From Methylomonas koyamae (GTDB lineage: Bacteria; Pseudomonadota; Gammaproteobacteria; Methylococcales; Methylomonadaceae): 64,000 nt of DNA. Below, one piece after another: positions 35,546-43,985 of this stretch. Numbering within the stretch: position 1 is the first letter of the stretch; the number at the start of each line of letters is the position of its first letter. The stretch lies in the NCBI RefSeq assembly GCF_019669905.1, contig NZ_AP019777.1, positions 2,170,001 through 2,234,000 on the forward strand. The letters run 5' to 3'. Below the pieces are notes generated by a model that saw only the letters and a list, made by a program, of their open reading frames with translations, was not told the origin of the DNA and searched no databases. A program made the translations under genes and the position numbers.

Positions 35546-36352
35546 TCAATCCGGCTCCAAAACCCGATACAACATTTCCTTGACCGTCTGCGGATTGAAG
35601 GGTTTGTCGCAGATGCCGGATACGCCGGCTTTGTGGACGTTGGCGAGCCGGGTTTCGTTGTCTTCGCTGGTAACCATCAGGATCGGGATGATCGAGTTGC
35701 CCAGATCCTGGCGGATGGCACGGATCAATTGCTGACCGTCCATGACCGGCATGTTGTAGTCGGTGACGATTAGATCGAAGCCGTTTTGGTCGCGGCTGAA
35801 CACATCCAGCCCTTCCTTGCCGTCTTGCGCTTCGGTGATTTTCTCGATTCCCATATTGTTAAGCACCCGGCCGATATGCTTGCGGGCGAGCTTGCTATCG
35901 TCGACCACCAGCACCCGGACGTTTTCGATATCGTAATGTTCCAGGCTGATCTCTTGCGGATCGATGAATTCGATCGTCGAGCGCAACGCATGTTTCAAAT
36001 CGTCGTGGGCGAACGGTTTCGGCAATATCGCCACAACGCCGGCCTGGCGGATGCTATCCAGCACTTCGAAGCTGGATTCGCTGGAAATCAGCATGAAGGG
36101 GATATGGCTCAATACTTCGTCTTCCCGGAGTTGTTCGATCAGAGCGGTCGCCATCATGTCCGGCAGATACAGGCTGCTGATAATCAAATCCGGCCGGTGG
36201 CAATGCAAGCTCTCCAGCGCCGCCGCACCGCTCGATACGCCCTCGACCTTGGCGATACCTTCGCCGCGCAGGTGTTGCAAGATGACTTTGAGTTGCGTCG
36301 GCGACGGTTCGATCAGCAGAATCGACAGGTCGGCAATGTGGATGGCATGCAT
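35546..36352 (-). CDS. Response regulator with two receiver domains, the first degenerate
   Basis: Protein of 268 residues made of two receiver domains and no output domain. The second (about 146-268) is complete: LVVDDSKLARK, phosphoacceptor D198 in TDYNMPVMDG, MVTSED and CDKPF. In the first (about 8-125) the phosphoacceptor is replaced by Ser60 (IISSLYLPDM) and only one acidic residue remains in the N-terminal pocket (LLIEPS). The first domain therefore probably cannot be phosphorylated and may bind a partner instead. It lies near the second chemotaxis cluster but points away from it. Confidence 0.9.
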   Translation of the reverse strand: MHAIHIADLSILLIEPSPTQLKVILQHLRGEGIAKVEGVSSGAAALESLHCHRPDLIISSLYLPDMMATALIEQLREDEVLSHIPFMLISSESSFEVLDSIRQAGVVAILPKPFAHDDLKHALRSTIEFIDPQEISLEHYDIENVRVLVVDDSKLARKHIGRVLNNMGIEKITEAQDGKEGLDVFSRDQNGFDLIVTDYNMPVMDGQQLIRAIRQDLGNSIIPILMVTSEDNETRLANVHKAGVSGICDKPFNPQTVKEMLYRVLEPD

Positions 36353-36491
36353 AGTAGGGCGCTCAGTTTTATAACGGCCGTGGCGGCCGCGGGCAAAAAA
36401 ATGACCCGATCGGTGCCGGCAAGATTAAAATTATCCGTTGCTCCGCCTGATGCCAGGCGAAATTCACGATTCAGGATAGACCTAAACCCTC

Positions 36492-37055
36492 ATGATTCAA
36501 GAAACCCTGATAACCACTGCCAATGCTCAAGGCCAGGTACATATCGCACCGATGGGTGTGCATATCGACGGCGAGTGGCGGATTATCCTGCCGTTTCGGC
36601 CGTCCGCGACGCTGGAAAATCTGTTGCTGAACCGAACCGCAGTTATCAATTTTTGCGACGACGTCCGGATTTTTGCCGGTTGCTTGACCGGGCGCCGGGA
36701 TTGGCCGTTGCGGCCGGCCGAACGCGTCGCTGGCTTTTATCTGGCCGACACGTTGGCCCATGCCGAATTGCAATTAGAGCGGATCGAGGAAGACGAATTG
36801 CGGCCCAAATTATTTTGCAAGGTGGTCCATTCGGTTAACCACCGGCCGTTTCAGGGGTTTAACCGGGCGCAATACTCGGTATTGGAAGCGGCGATTTTAG
36901 TCAGCCGGCTGGATATGTTGCCCCCGGAAAAAATTCGGGCCGAGTTGGATTATTTGCGGATCGGTATGGACAAAACCGCCGGCGACAACGAACGGCAGGC
37001 GTGGGGCTGGTTGATGGACGCCATCGAACGGCACCGTTGCGGAGGCCAAGCATGA
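36492..37055 (+). CDS. DUF447-family protein linked to C1-carrier metabolism
   Basis: Protein of 187 residues starting MIQETLITTANAQGQVHIAPMGVHI, a flavin-reductase-like beta-barrel pattern found in DUF447. In methanogens and methylotrophs DUF447 genes lie with tetrahydromethanopterin or methanofuran genes. Here the stop overlaps the MfnB-like start (ATGA), which supports the same pathway. The enzymatic role of DUF447 is not established to my knowledge. Later conserved-looking parts are VNHRPFQGFNRAQYSVLEAAILVSR and MLPPEKI. Confidence 0.82.
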   Translation: MIQETLITTANAQGQVHIAPMGVHIDGEWRIILPFRPSATLENLLLNRTAVINFCDDVRIFAGCLTGRRDWPLRPAERVAGFYLADTLAHAELQLERIEEDELRPKLFCKVVHSVNHRPFQGFNRAQYSVLEAAILVSRLDMLPPEKIRAELDYLRIGMDKTAGDNERQAWGWLMDAIERHRCGGQA

Positions 37056-37771
37056 CCGGGATGTTGGCCAGCGTGAACAGTCTGGCGGAAGCGTTGCTGG
37101 TGCAACGCGCAGCCGTCGATATCATCGATTTGAAACAACCGGCGCAAGGCGCGTTGGGAGCGTTAGCGACCGCCAGCGTCGCCGAAATCGTCGCTACGTT
37201 ACCTGTCGCGACCCGGATCAGTGCGACGGTCGGCGATCTGCCGATGCTGCCCGAACGGCTGTTGCCGGCGGTTCGGGAAATGGCGGCCACCGGCGTCGAT
37301 TATGTGAAGATCGGTTTTTTCCCGGGCGGCGATTGGCCGGCCTGCCTCGAAGCGTTGCAAGCCGTTGCCGGGCAAGGCATTGCCCTGATTGCCGTATTGT
37401 TTGCCGATACTCGTCCCGATTTCGCCATGATCGCCGAACTGCGCCGAGCCGGTTTTCGCGGCGTAATGTTGGATACGATGGATAAGGGCCGCGGCTCCCT
37501 GACCCAATGCATGGATGCGTCCGAATTGCGTACTTTCGTCGATGCGGCGCGCGCGCAGGGCATGTTGACCGGTCTGGCCGGTTCTTTACGCTGCGAGGAT
37601 GTACCGGGTTTGCTGGCGTTGGCGCCGGATTATCTGGGTTTCAGAGGTGCGCTGTGCCGCGAGCATTGCCGGACTGCGCAGTTGGACCTTAACCGGATTC
37701 GGCAAGTTCGCGCCCAGTGGCCGGCCGAGCTTGCCGCGCTGTCTGGGGACCAGTGTTATTCGGCCGTATAA
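37052..37771 (+). CDS. mfnB: (5-formylfuran-3-yl)methyl phosphate synthase, MfnB-like (DUF556)
   Basis: TIM-barrel protein of 239 residues. Three lysines stand in the expected places: K28 in IIDLKQPAQGALGA, K86 in YVKIGFF and K145 in DTMDKGRGSL. MfnB condenses glyceraldehyde 3-phosphate into the furan precursor of methanofuran; methylotrophic bacteria use a related furan carrier in formaldehyde oxidation. ATG 37052 overlaps the DUF447 stop, and GGAGG is at 37041-37045. This pair is the strongest hint in the window that the organism is a methylotroph. Confidence 0.9.
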   Translation: MTGMLASVNSLAEALLVQRAAVDIIDLKQPAQGALGALATASVAEIVATLPVATRISATVGDLPMLPERLLPAVREMAATGVDYVKIGFFPGGDWPACLEALQAVAGQGIALIAVLFADTRPDFAMIAELRRAGFRGVMLDTMDKGRGSLTQCMDASELRTFVDAARAQGMLTGLAGSLRCEDVPGLLALAPDYLGFRGALCREHCRTAQLDLNRIRQVRAQWPAELAALSGDQCYSAV

Positions 37772-38028
37772 ACCGCCGAGGGGCTGATTGGGCTGGCTGC
37801 CGCGCTACGGCGCTCGCAGGGGGTGTGGTCGGTGCCGGGCTGCCGGTTGCAATCGTACAGACGGTAGCGGTAACAGATCGCGCAACGGTTCAGCCGGCGC
37901 TGGTAGCGGGCGTAAGCCAGGATCAACAGCCGCTCCAGCCGCCGGTTTTGTTGGGTTTCGGTGTGGCGCTTGATCAGCAACCCGGCGTAGAGCCGGCGTG
38001 CCTGATCGATCAGAGTATCGTTGTCCAT
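37756..38028 (-). CDS. Small Cys- and Arg-rich protein, doubtful
   Basis: Reading frame of 90 codons from ATG 38028 (another ATG at 38076). The N-terminal half is helical and basic (DTLIDQARRLYAGLL and AYARYQRRLNR), followed by CAICYRYRLYDC, a Cys cluster that could bind a metal. It overlaps the end of mfnB by 16 bases on the other strand and lies 180 bases upstream of the cheR-cheD operon's end. The frame may be real because the helix and Cys motif look protein-like, but no family is recognised. Confidence 0.4.
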   Translation of the reverse strand: MDNDTLIDQARRLYAGLLIKRHTETQQNRRLERLLILAYARYQRRLNRCAICYRYRLYDCNRQPGTDHTPCERRSAAASPISPSAVYTAE

Positions 38029-38209
38029 GATGGCCGCCTGCCGGTTTGATGGGTAGCTGTGTTCTAGGGCCGGCATAGCCAAGTTTCCAAGTCTGGTCGC
38101 TTGACCGGCCGGCGCCGGATTCATTGTCCACGGTCTCGATCCGGCGCGCAATCCGGCGCTTTGCGCGTGTGCAGCTTAAGCTGGGCCAAGCTCGGCCCAA
38201 GCCAGTGCC

Positions 38210-38806
38210 TCACCAAAATTCGGCCGGCCGGTGCTGGCGTTCGCGTTCTTCGATGTTTTTCTGCCAATAACGCTGTTCGGCGCGCTCCAGCCACTGTTGT
38301 TGCGCGGTATCGATTTTTTTGACGTACACCGAATAATCTTCCCCGACAAAATGCACGTTTCTGCCGATATTGCCGCCCAAACCGGCTCCGACCAGCGGAA
38401 TATGTTCGTTATGCAGAAATTGTTTAATGAAAAGCACGTTGACGTCGCCGACCGATTTTAGGTCCGGGTTGTTTTCGCGTAGATGCAAGACGTTGCCGCC
38501 GCCGAAACATTTCGCCTTCAGTTTATGCCGGTCGGCGCCCAGCTTCATCATTTGGTTGATCAGAAGTTCCATGGCGAAGATGCCGTAACGGCCTTCCTCG
38601 GATTGCAGCAGCGGCAGGTGTTCGGGATTGCGTCGGTAAGCCAACAGGAAGTGGTTCATGCCGAACACGCCGTTATCGGGGTCGTACAAGCAGGCGGCAA
38701 CGCACGAACCCAGCAAGGTCGAAATGACTTCGGCTTGCCGCGAAGCATAATATTCGCCGGGGTCGAGAATGATACGGCGGGTGCCTTTGTAGGGAAGGAT
38801 TTTCAC
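38210..38806 (-). CDS. cheD: CheD receptor deamidase, second copy
   Basis: CheD-like protein of 198 residues: catalytic Cys in LLGSCVAACLYD, His in GMNHFLLAY, then CFGGGNVL and GGNIGRNVHFV. It has a charged extension of about 35 residues at the C terminus (ERAEQRYWQKNIEERERQ) ending PAEFW, unlike the CheD at 8143. The start overlaps the cheR stop by four bases. With cheR it forms a two-gene minus-strand unit divergent from the receptor-like gene at 39771. Confidence 0.92.
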   Translation of the reverse strand: MKILPYKGTRRIILDPGEYYASRQAEVISTLLGSCVAACLYDPDNGVFGMNHFLLAYRRNPEHLPLLQSEEGRYGIFAMELLINQMMKLGADRHKLKAKCFGGGNVLHLRENNPDLKSVGDVNVLFIKQFLHNEHIPLVGAGLGGNIGRNVHFVGEDYSVYVKKIDTAQQQWLERAEQRYWQKNIEERERQHRPAEFW

Positions 38807-39594
38807 GGTTTGCGGTATATCGACGGGCTTATCTGCTGCAGCGGTCCGCTGATACCGTGCAGGCTCTCCGAATGGCTGATGAAAAAATATCCGCCTGGCT
38901 TTAGCGCCGAGAGTAAACGTTCCACAACCTGTTTCTTAGTGTCGTGATCGAAGTAAATCAATACGTTACGTAAAAATATCAGGTCGAATTTGCCTAAGCT
39001 GGCCGGCGGCGGTTTCATCAGATTGACTTGTTCGAAACTGACTCGGCCGCGCAGTTTAGCGTCCACTCTGAAATAGCCCTGTTGGCTGCGTACCCCTTTC
39101 AAGCAGTATTTGCGCAACAGGCGTGCGTCCATCTGTTCCAAGCGGTCCATTGGGTAAAGCCCGTGGCGGGCGGTTTCCAATACCCGGCTGCTCAAATCGG
39201 AGCCGACGATTTCCCAAGTCTTTACGCCCAGGGTTTCGGCGCAGACCATTGCCAAAGAATACACTTCCTCGCCGCTGGAACAGGCCGCGCTCCAGGCTCT
39301 AAACGGGCCACCGCGCCACTGCCGCAGTATCCGTTCGCGGACGAATTCGAAGTGCTTGGGTTCGCGAAAGAAATAGGTTTCGTTGGTGGTCAGAATGTCG
39401 ACCATAGTTTGAAACTCGTGGGGATAGCCGTCGCCCAAGGCCAAATCGTAATAATCGCCGTAACTGTCCAGATTGTAATAATCCAGGCGTTTCGCCAGGC
39501 GGCTGGCAACCATGACTTTCTTTTCCGGGCTCAGGGAAATGCCGGCATGATTATAAATTAATGCGCGGAAGCGTTCGAACTCCGCCGCGCTCAT
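38803..39594 (-). CDS. cheR: CheR receptor methyltransferase, second copy
   Basis: CheR of 263 residues starting MSAAEFERFRALIYNHAGISL, with TTNETYFFREPKHFEF, the SAM motif SAACSSGEEVYSLAM and DLIFLRNVLIYFD. A TTG seven codons upstream (39615) has CGGAG close before it and is an alternative start. It is clearly different from the CheR at 7310 and is paired with its own CheD but no CheB. It probably methylates receptors of the second array, for instance the protein at 43986. Confidence 0.93.
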   Translation of the reverse strand: MSAAEFERFRALIYNHAGISLSPEKKVMVASRLAKRLDYYNLDSYGDYYDLALGDGYPHEFQTMVDILTTNETYFFREPKHFEFVRERILRQWRGGPFRAWSAACSSGEEVYSLAMVCAETLGVKTWEIVGSDLSSRVLETARHGLYPMDRLEQMDARLLRKYCLKGVRSQQGYFRVDAKLRGRVSFEQVNLMKPPPASLGKFDLIFLRNVLIYFDHDTKKQVVERLLSALKPGGYFFISHSESLHGISGPLQQISPSIYRKP

Positions 39595-39770
39595 GATGGA
39601 TGTGCCGATAATCAAGGTGCTCCGAGGCTAAATGTTAAGTATTTTCAGATATTTTTTCCGAAATGCCGGAAATTTAACAATACTGAAATCCCAAATATGG
39701 TGCTAGGTTGAACGCTGTCCTAAAACTCTCTACTATCCCAACCATGGCTCAGTAATTTAATGGAAACTAC

Positions 39771-40982
39771 ATGTCTGGTACAACAAGCGGCCCAACCATC
39801 AAAGATATCGATACACGCGCTTACTACGGATTAACGGTGGGCCTGGGATTGGCGGGCGGCTTATTGGCAGCTGCATTGGCCGGTTTCAGCCTGGCCAGCG
39901 TGCTGGGCGCGGTGGTGTTAGTACTGGCCGGGGCTCTGGCCGGTTCGGTCTTGGCCGCTAAGCAACAAGCGGCGTTAAACGACGTAAACCGGGCGTGGCG
40001 CGGCGACGAAGAGGTCAAGCTCAAAGACCTCGAAGCTTACGTGGTCGAATTGGAGCGATTGTTTTTACAGGTGGTGCCGATCCTGCTACGCCAAGTGCAG
40101 ACCTCGCGCACCCATACCGAGCAGGAAATTACCGTGTTAACCGACCGTTTCGCGGCGATGGTTACCCAACTGGAGCGTTTGCTTGCCGGCGGCAGCCGCC
40201 ACCGCGAAGACCGGGGTGTCGACGTGTTATTCAACGAAACCCGGGAAGCGTTAACCACGGTATTGCGGGTATTGAGCCAAATTCAAGACGTCGAGCACGC
40301 CGTGGTCGATGAGGTCAGAAAATTATCCACCCATACCAAACAACTGGATTCGATGGCGCAAGAAGTGCGTAAGGTCGCCGAACAAATCAATTTGTTGGCC
40401 TTGAACGCCGCGATCGAAGCCGCCCGCGCCGGGGAAAATGGCCGCGGCTTTGCCGTTGTGGCCGACGAAGTGCGCAAATTGGCCGGCTTTTCGTCGGCAA
40501 CCGGCGAAAAGATCAGCCGGGCGATCGAAGGCATCAATTTGGCGATGGCCTCGACGCTGAAAATGTCCGAAGCGTCCGGCACTTCGGACGACAAAGCCAT
40601 CCGCGACGCCGAGCAGGCGATTCGCACCGCACTCGACGATCTGCATAAAGCGTTGGATATGTTCAAAGACGATGCCGACAATCTGCGCGGCAACAGCGCG
40701 CAGATTCGCGACGAGATTTACAGCGTGCTGACTGCGTTTCAATTTCAAGACCGCGTCAGCCAGATGCTGTCCCACGTCGAACACAACTTGAACAATTTGC
40801 AGCGTGCGGTGGATGCGATCAGAACCGCCGGAGTCCGCCATGCCGATAGCCTGGATGTTAGCGAGACTTTATCCAGAATGGAACTTAGCTACACGATGCC
40901 GGAGGAGTTGCTGAACCACTCGGCGTCCGCGGCGATTAACCGGCAAAGTTCCTCGGGCAGCGAAGAGATTACCTTTTTCTAA
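39771..40982 (+). CDS. Membrane receptor-like protein with CheZ-like C-terminal region
   Basis: Protein of 403 residues with two N-terminal membrane helices (about 18-40 and 43-63) and a coiled-coil body carrying the receptor hairpin [27 protein letters not shown] (about 204-230); the usual QTN is QIN here. No sensor or HAMP domain is present. Residues 321-340 read [20 protein letters not shown] with D327-x3-Q331, the spacing of the CheZ active site. After that come a YTMPEE segment and a tail ending SEEITFF. The overall plan equals the protein at 9855, and the end matches the free protein at 14252. It starts the second chemotaxis operon, 20 bases before cheY. Confidence 0.86.
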   Translation: MSGTTSGPTIKDIDTRAYYGLTVGLGLAGGLLAAALAGFSLASVLGAVVLVLAGALAGSVLAAKQQAALNDVNRAWRGDEEVKLKDLEAYVVELERLFLQVVPILLRQVQTSRTHTEQEITVLTDRFAAMVTQLERLLAGGSRHREDRGVDVLFNETREALTTVLRVLSQIQDVEHAVVDEVRKLSTHTKQLDSMAQEVRKVAEQINLLALNAAIEAARAGENGRGFAVVADEVRKLAGFSSATGEKISRAIEGINLAMASTLKMSEASGTSDDKAIRDAEQAIRTALDDLHKALDMFKDDADNLRGNSAQIRDEIYSVLTAFQFQDRVSQMLSHVEHNLNNLQRAVDAIRTAGVRHADSLDVSETLSRMELSYTMPEELLNHSASAAINRQSSSGSEEITFF

Positions 40983-41002
40983 GATCTGTTAAGGAAGAAA
41001 CC

Positions 41003-41371
41003 ATGGCCAAAACCATCATGATTGTTGACGATTCGGCGTCGATCCGCCAAGTGGTCGGTATCGCCCTGAAGGGCGCCGGCTACGACGTGGTCGAGGCTTG
41101 CGACGGCAAAGACGCGCTGGCTAAATTGACCGGGCAAAAAATCAATCTGATTATTTCCGACGTCAACATGCCGAACATGGACGGCATTAGCCTGGTCCAG
41201 GAAATCAAAAAATTGGCGGCCTACAAGTTTACCCCGATCATGATGCTGACCACGGAAGCGGCCGACGATAAAAAACAAGCCGGTAAAGCCGCCGGCGCCA
41301 AGGCTTGGTTGACCAAGCCGTTTCAGGCGCCCACCTTGCTGGATGCCGTATCCAAATTGGTACTGCCTTAA
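41003..41371 (+). CDS. cheY: CheY-type response regulator
   Basis: Receiver domain of 122 residues with VDDSAS, the phosphoacceptor Asp in ISDVNMPNMDG, MLTTEA and TKPF. It is very similar to the CheY at 81 (both contain the KGAGYDVVEA or KGAGFSVVEA pattern and KFTPI/M-M-LTTEA). It lies between the CheZ-like membrane protein and a STAS gene, followed by cheA. GGAAG precedes the ATG. Confidence 0.94.
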   Translation: MAKTIMIVDDSASIRQVVGIALKGAGYDVVEACDGKDALAKLTGQKINLIISDVNMPNMDGISLVQEIKKLAAYKFTPIMMLTTEAADDKKQAGKAAGAKAWLTKPFQAPTLLDAVSKLVLP

Positions 41372-41404
41372 TTCGTTTTTCAAGCGGCCCCGGAGGCAAC
41401 GGCC

Positions 41405-41737
41405 ATGGCTATCGAAGTCAAACAACAGCGGCCCGGTAGCGTCCATCTCGCTATCGACGGCGATATAACAATATACAACGTCGCCGAATTGAGACAGGCC
41501 TTGTCGGCCTATCTGGATACGGTTAAAGAGATACAGCTCGATCTGGCCGGCGTCGCCGAAATCGACGGCGCCGGTGTGCAATTGTTGATGTTTTTAAAGC
41601 AGGAAGCCCTAGCGAAAGGGGGCGAGTTGAGTCTGGCCCGGCACAGCGAAGCCGTCGTCGAAGTGTTGGAATTGCTAAATCTGAGCACGCATTTCGGCGA
41701 TCCGATAGTCATCTCCGCCGATTGGAAGTCTTTATGA
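41405..41737 (+). CDS. STAS-domain protein of the second chemotaxis operon
   Basis: STAS protein of 110 residues: GSVHLAIDGDITIYNVAELRQAL, then LDLAGVAEIDGAGVQLLMFL, where the loop that often carries a phosphorylatable Ser reads DGAG. This suggests that phosphorylation control is lost or differs. The stop overlaps the cheA start (ATGA), so its level is tied to CheA. Its partner is unknown. Confidence 0.88.
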   Translation: MAIEVKQQRPGSVHLAIDGDITIYNVAELRQALSAYLDTVKEIQLDLAGVAEIDGAGVQLLMFLKQEALAKGGELSLARHSEAVVEVLELLNLSTHFGDPIVISADWKSL

Positions 41738-43944
41738 ACGAAATGGATACCGCGCTAGCCATCTTCGCCCAGGAAGCCGAGGAACTCCTGGTCGACATGG
41801 AAGACGCGCTGTTAAGTCTGGACAGCGATCCGGACAACGGCGAAACCGTCAATTCCTTGTTTCGGGCGATGCATACCATCAAAGGCTCTTCCGGTTTGTT
41901 CGGTTTCGATCCTATCGTGGTGTTTACCCACGAGGCCGAAACCGTGCTGGACAAGGTGCGCCAGGGCGAACGGCAGATCGATTCGAATTTGATCGCAGTA
42001 TTGCTGGAAAGCAAAGACCACGCCGCCAAGTTGATCGAACATTGCCTTAAAGCCAACGGCACGGCAGTGCCGGCTGAACTGGCCGCGACCGGTTTACGTC
42101 TGATCGCGCAACTGAACGGCGGTAAAGAAACTGCGATTCAACAAAGACCCGACAGCGTTGAGGATCAGGTGCTGAGCGAGGGCGGAGGCGAGATTGCGGT
42201 CGACGAACATTGGTTGATATCGCTGGAGTTCAAGCCAGATTCGTTTCGAGACGGCATCGACCCGTTGTCGTTTTTACGCTACTTGAAAACTCTCGGCGAT
42301 ATCAAACAGATTGTGACGGTCGCCGAAGGGATGCCGAGCGGCGAGGCCATGGATCCGGAAAGTTGTTATCTGCATTTCAAAATCGCCTTTCAAAGCGAGG
42401 CCAGCAAGGAAACCATCGAACGGGTTTTCGAATTCGCCGCCGACGATTGCGAGATCAAGATTTTGCCGCCGAACGCCAAAATCGGCGAATACCTGCAATT
42501 GTTGGACGCCCAGGACGAAACCCGCTTGCGCAAGATTGGCGACATGCTGATCCAGGTCGGGGCCTTAACCGAACACGACGTCGAAACGGCCTTGCAGACG
42601 CAAACCGGCAGTGCCGGAGGCGAAGCGGAGGCTGGTACAAAAGCCAAGCCGTTAGGCGAAATCCTGGTGGAGCAGCACGTGGTGCAGCAGCCTTTGGTCG
42701 ACCAGGCGTTGAAGAAGCAGGAACAGACCAAGCAAAAAATCGCCAGCGAGGCCAATTACATTCGGGTCGACGCGACGAAATTGGGCCATCTGATCAATTT
42801 GGTCGGCGAATTGGTGATTTCCAGCGCGGCGATGAACCTGATCGTCGAAAAGCACGGCTTGTCGGATGCCAGCGATGTTGCCGCCGGCATGAATTCGCTG
42901 GTCAACAGCATCCGCGATACCGCCCTGGAATTACGCATGGTGCAAATCGGCGATACCTTTTCGCGTTTCCGCCGGGTAGTGCACGACGTAAGCAAGGAAT
43001 TGAACAAGGACATCCAACTTCTGATCAGCGGCGGCGAGACCGAGTTGGATAAGACCGTGGTGGAGAAAATCCAAGATCCGTTGACGCATTTGATCCGCAA
43101 CGCCCTGGATCACGGTATCGAACATCCCGCACAGCGCCTGGCCGCCGGCAAACCTGCGCAAGGTACGGTGCAACTCAATGCCTACCACGAATCCGGCCAC
43201 ATTGTGATTCAAATCGCCGACGACGGCGCCGGATTGAACAGCGAAAAAATCCTGGAAAAAGCCCTGGCGAATGGCTTGATCAAAAAAGACCACGGCCTGT
43301 CGCAGCGGGAAATATACAGCCTGATCTTTGCCGCCGGCCTCAGTACCAAGGACCAAGCCACCAGCTTGTCCGGGCGCGGAGTCGGCATGGATGTGGTCAA
43401 GAGAAACATCGAGGCCTTGCGCGGTTCGGTGGAAATCGACAGCGAGGAAGGCCAAGGTACCACCATTTCGATCCGCCTACCGTTAACCTTGGCCATCATC
43501 GACGGCTTCATGGTCGGAACTGCGGCCGAACGCTTCATCATTCCGTTGAGCATGGTCGACGAATGTATCGAAATGTCGGCCAACGAATGCGAGATCGACG
43601 AGGTTCAGCATTACATCAATCTGCGCGGCAAGGTGTTGCCGTATTTGCGGCTCGGCGACTATTTCGGCACGCCCGCCGGCAACGCCAATCAGCGCGAAAG
43701 CGTCGTCGTCGTCAAGTTCGGCCAAACCGAGGCCGGCTTGGTGGTCGACGAGCTACACGGCGAGCATCAAACGGTGATCAAACCCCTGGGCAAGGTGTTC
43801 GAGCGCTTGAAAGGCATTACCGGCGCCACGGTCCTGGGCGACGGCACCGTCGCGTTGATCTTGGACGTGCAAGGTCTGATTCAAGCCGCCATCGAACATA
43901 AGCCCAGGCCGTTGGCCCACAAACCGGCGTTACGCCGGGTCTGA
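41734..43944 (+). CDS. cheA: CheA histidine kinase with inserted MshEN-like repeats
   Basis: CheA of 736 residues. HPt domain with H47 in AMHTIKGSSGLFGF; a module at about 155-250 like that of the first CheA (DPESCYLHFKI...ADDCEI); then two repeats absent from the CheA at 484, at 267-290 (KIGDMLIQVGALTEHDVETA) and 306-329 (PLGEILVEQHVVQQPLVDQA). Dimerisation helices, ATPase motifs (LIRNALDHG, ADDGAGLN, GRGVGMDV) and a CheW domain follow. The repeats match the pattern of MshEN/GspE N-terminal domains, some of which bind c-di-GMP. ATG 41734 overlaps the STAS stop. Catalytic motifs are intact. Confidence 0.94.
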   Translation: MNEMDTALAIFAQEAEELLVDMEDALLSLDSDPDNGETVNSLFRAMHTIKGSSGLFGFDPIVVFTHEAETVLDKVRQGERQIDSNLIAVLLESKDHAAKLIEHCLKANGTAVPAELAATGLRLIAQLNGGKETAIQQRPDSVEDQVLSEGGGEIAVDEHWLISLEFKPDSFRDGIDPLSFLRYLKTLGDIKQIVTVAEGMPSGEAMDPESCYLHFKIAFQSEASKETIERVFEFAADDCEIKILPPNAKIGEYLQLLDAQDETRLRKIGDMLIQVGALTEHDVETALQTQTGSAGGEAEAGTKAKPLGEILVEQHVVQQPLVDQALKKQEQTKQKIASEANYIRVDATKLGHLINLVGELVISSAAMNLIVEKHGLSDASDVAAGMNSLVNSIRDTALELRMVQIGDTFSRFRRVVHDVSKELNKDIQLLISGGETELDKTVVEKIQDPLTHLIRNALDHGIEHPAQRLAAGKPAQGTVQLNAYHESGHIVIQIADDGAGLNSEKILEKALANGLIKKDHGLSQREIYSLIFAAGLSTKDQATSLSGRGVGMDVVKRNIEALRGSVEIDSEEGQGTTISIRLPLTLAIIDGFMVGTAAERFIIPLSMVDECIEMSANECEIDEVQHYINLRGKVLPYLRLGDYFGTPAGNANQRESVVVVKFGQTEAGLVVDELHGEHQTVIKPLGKVFERLKGITGATVLGDGTVALILDVQGLIQAAIEHKPRPLAHKPALRRV

Positions 43945-43985
43945 TTTCGGCGGATTGCTCATAAATAACAACACGAGAATAGCAG

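Noticed and set aside
39616..39770. Sigma-54-like promoter before the receptor-like gene
   Set aside because: TGGTGCTAGGTTGAAC looks similar at first, but the distance and the GC of the -12 element do not fit the consensus.
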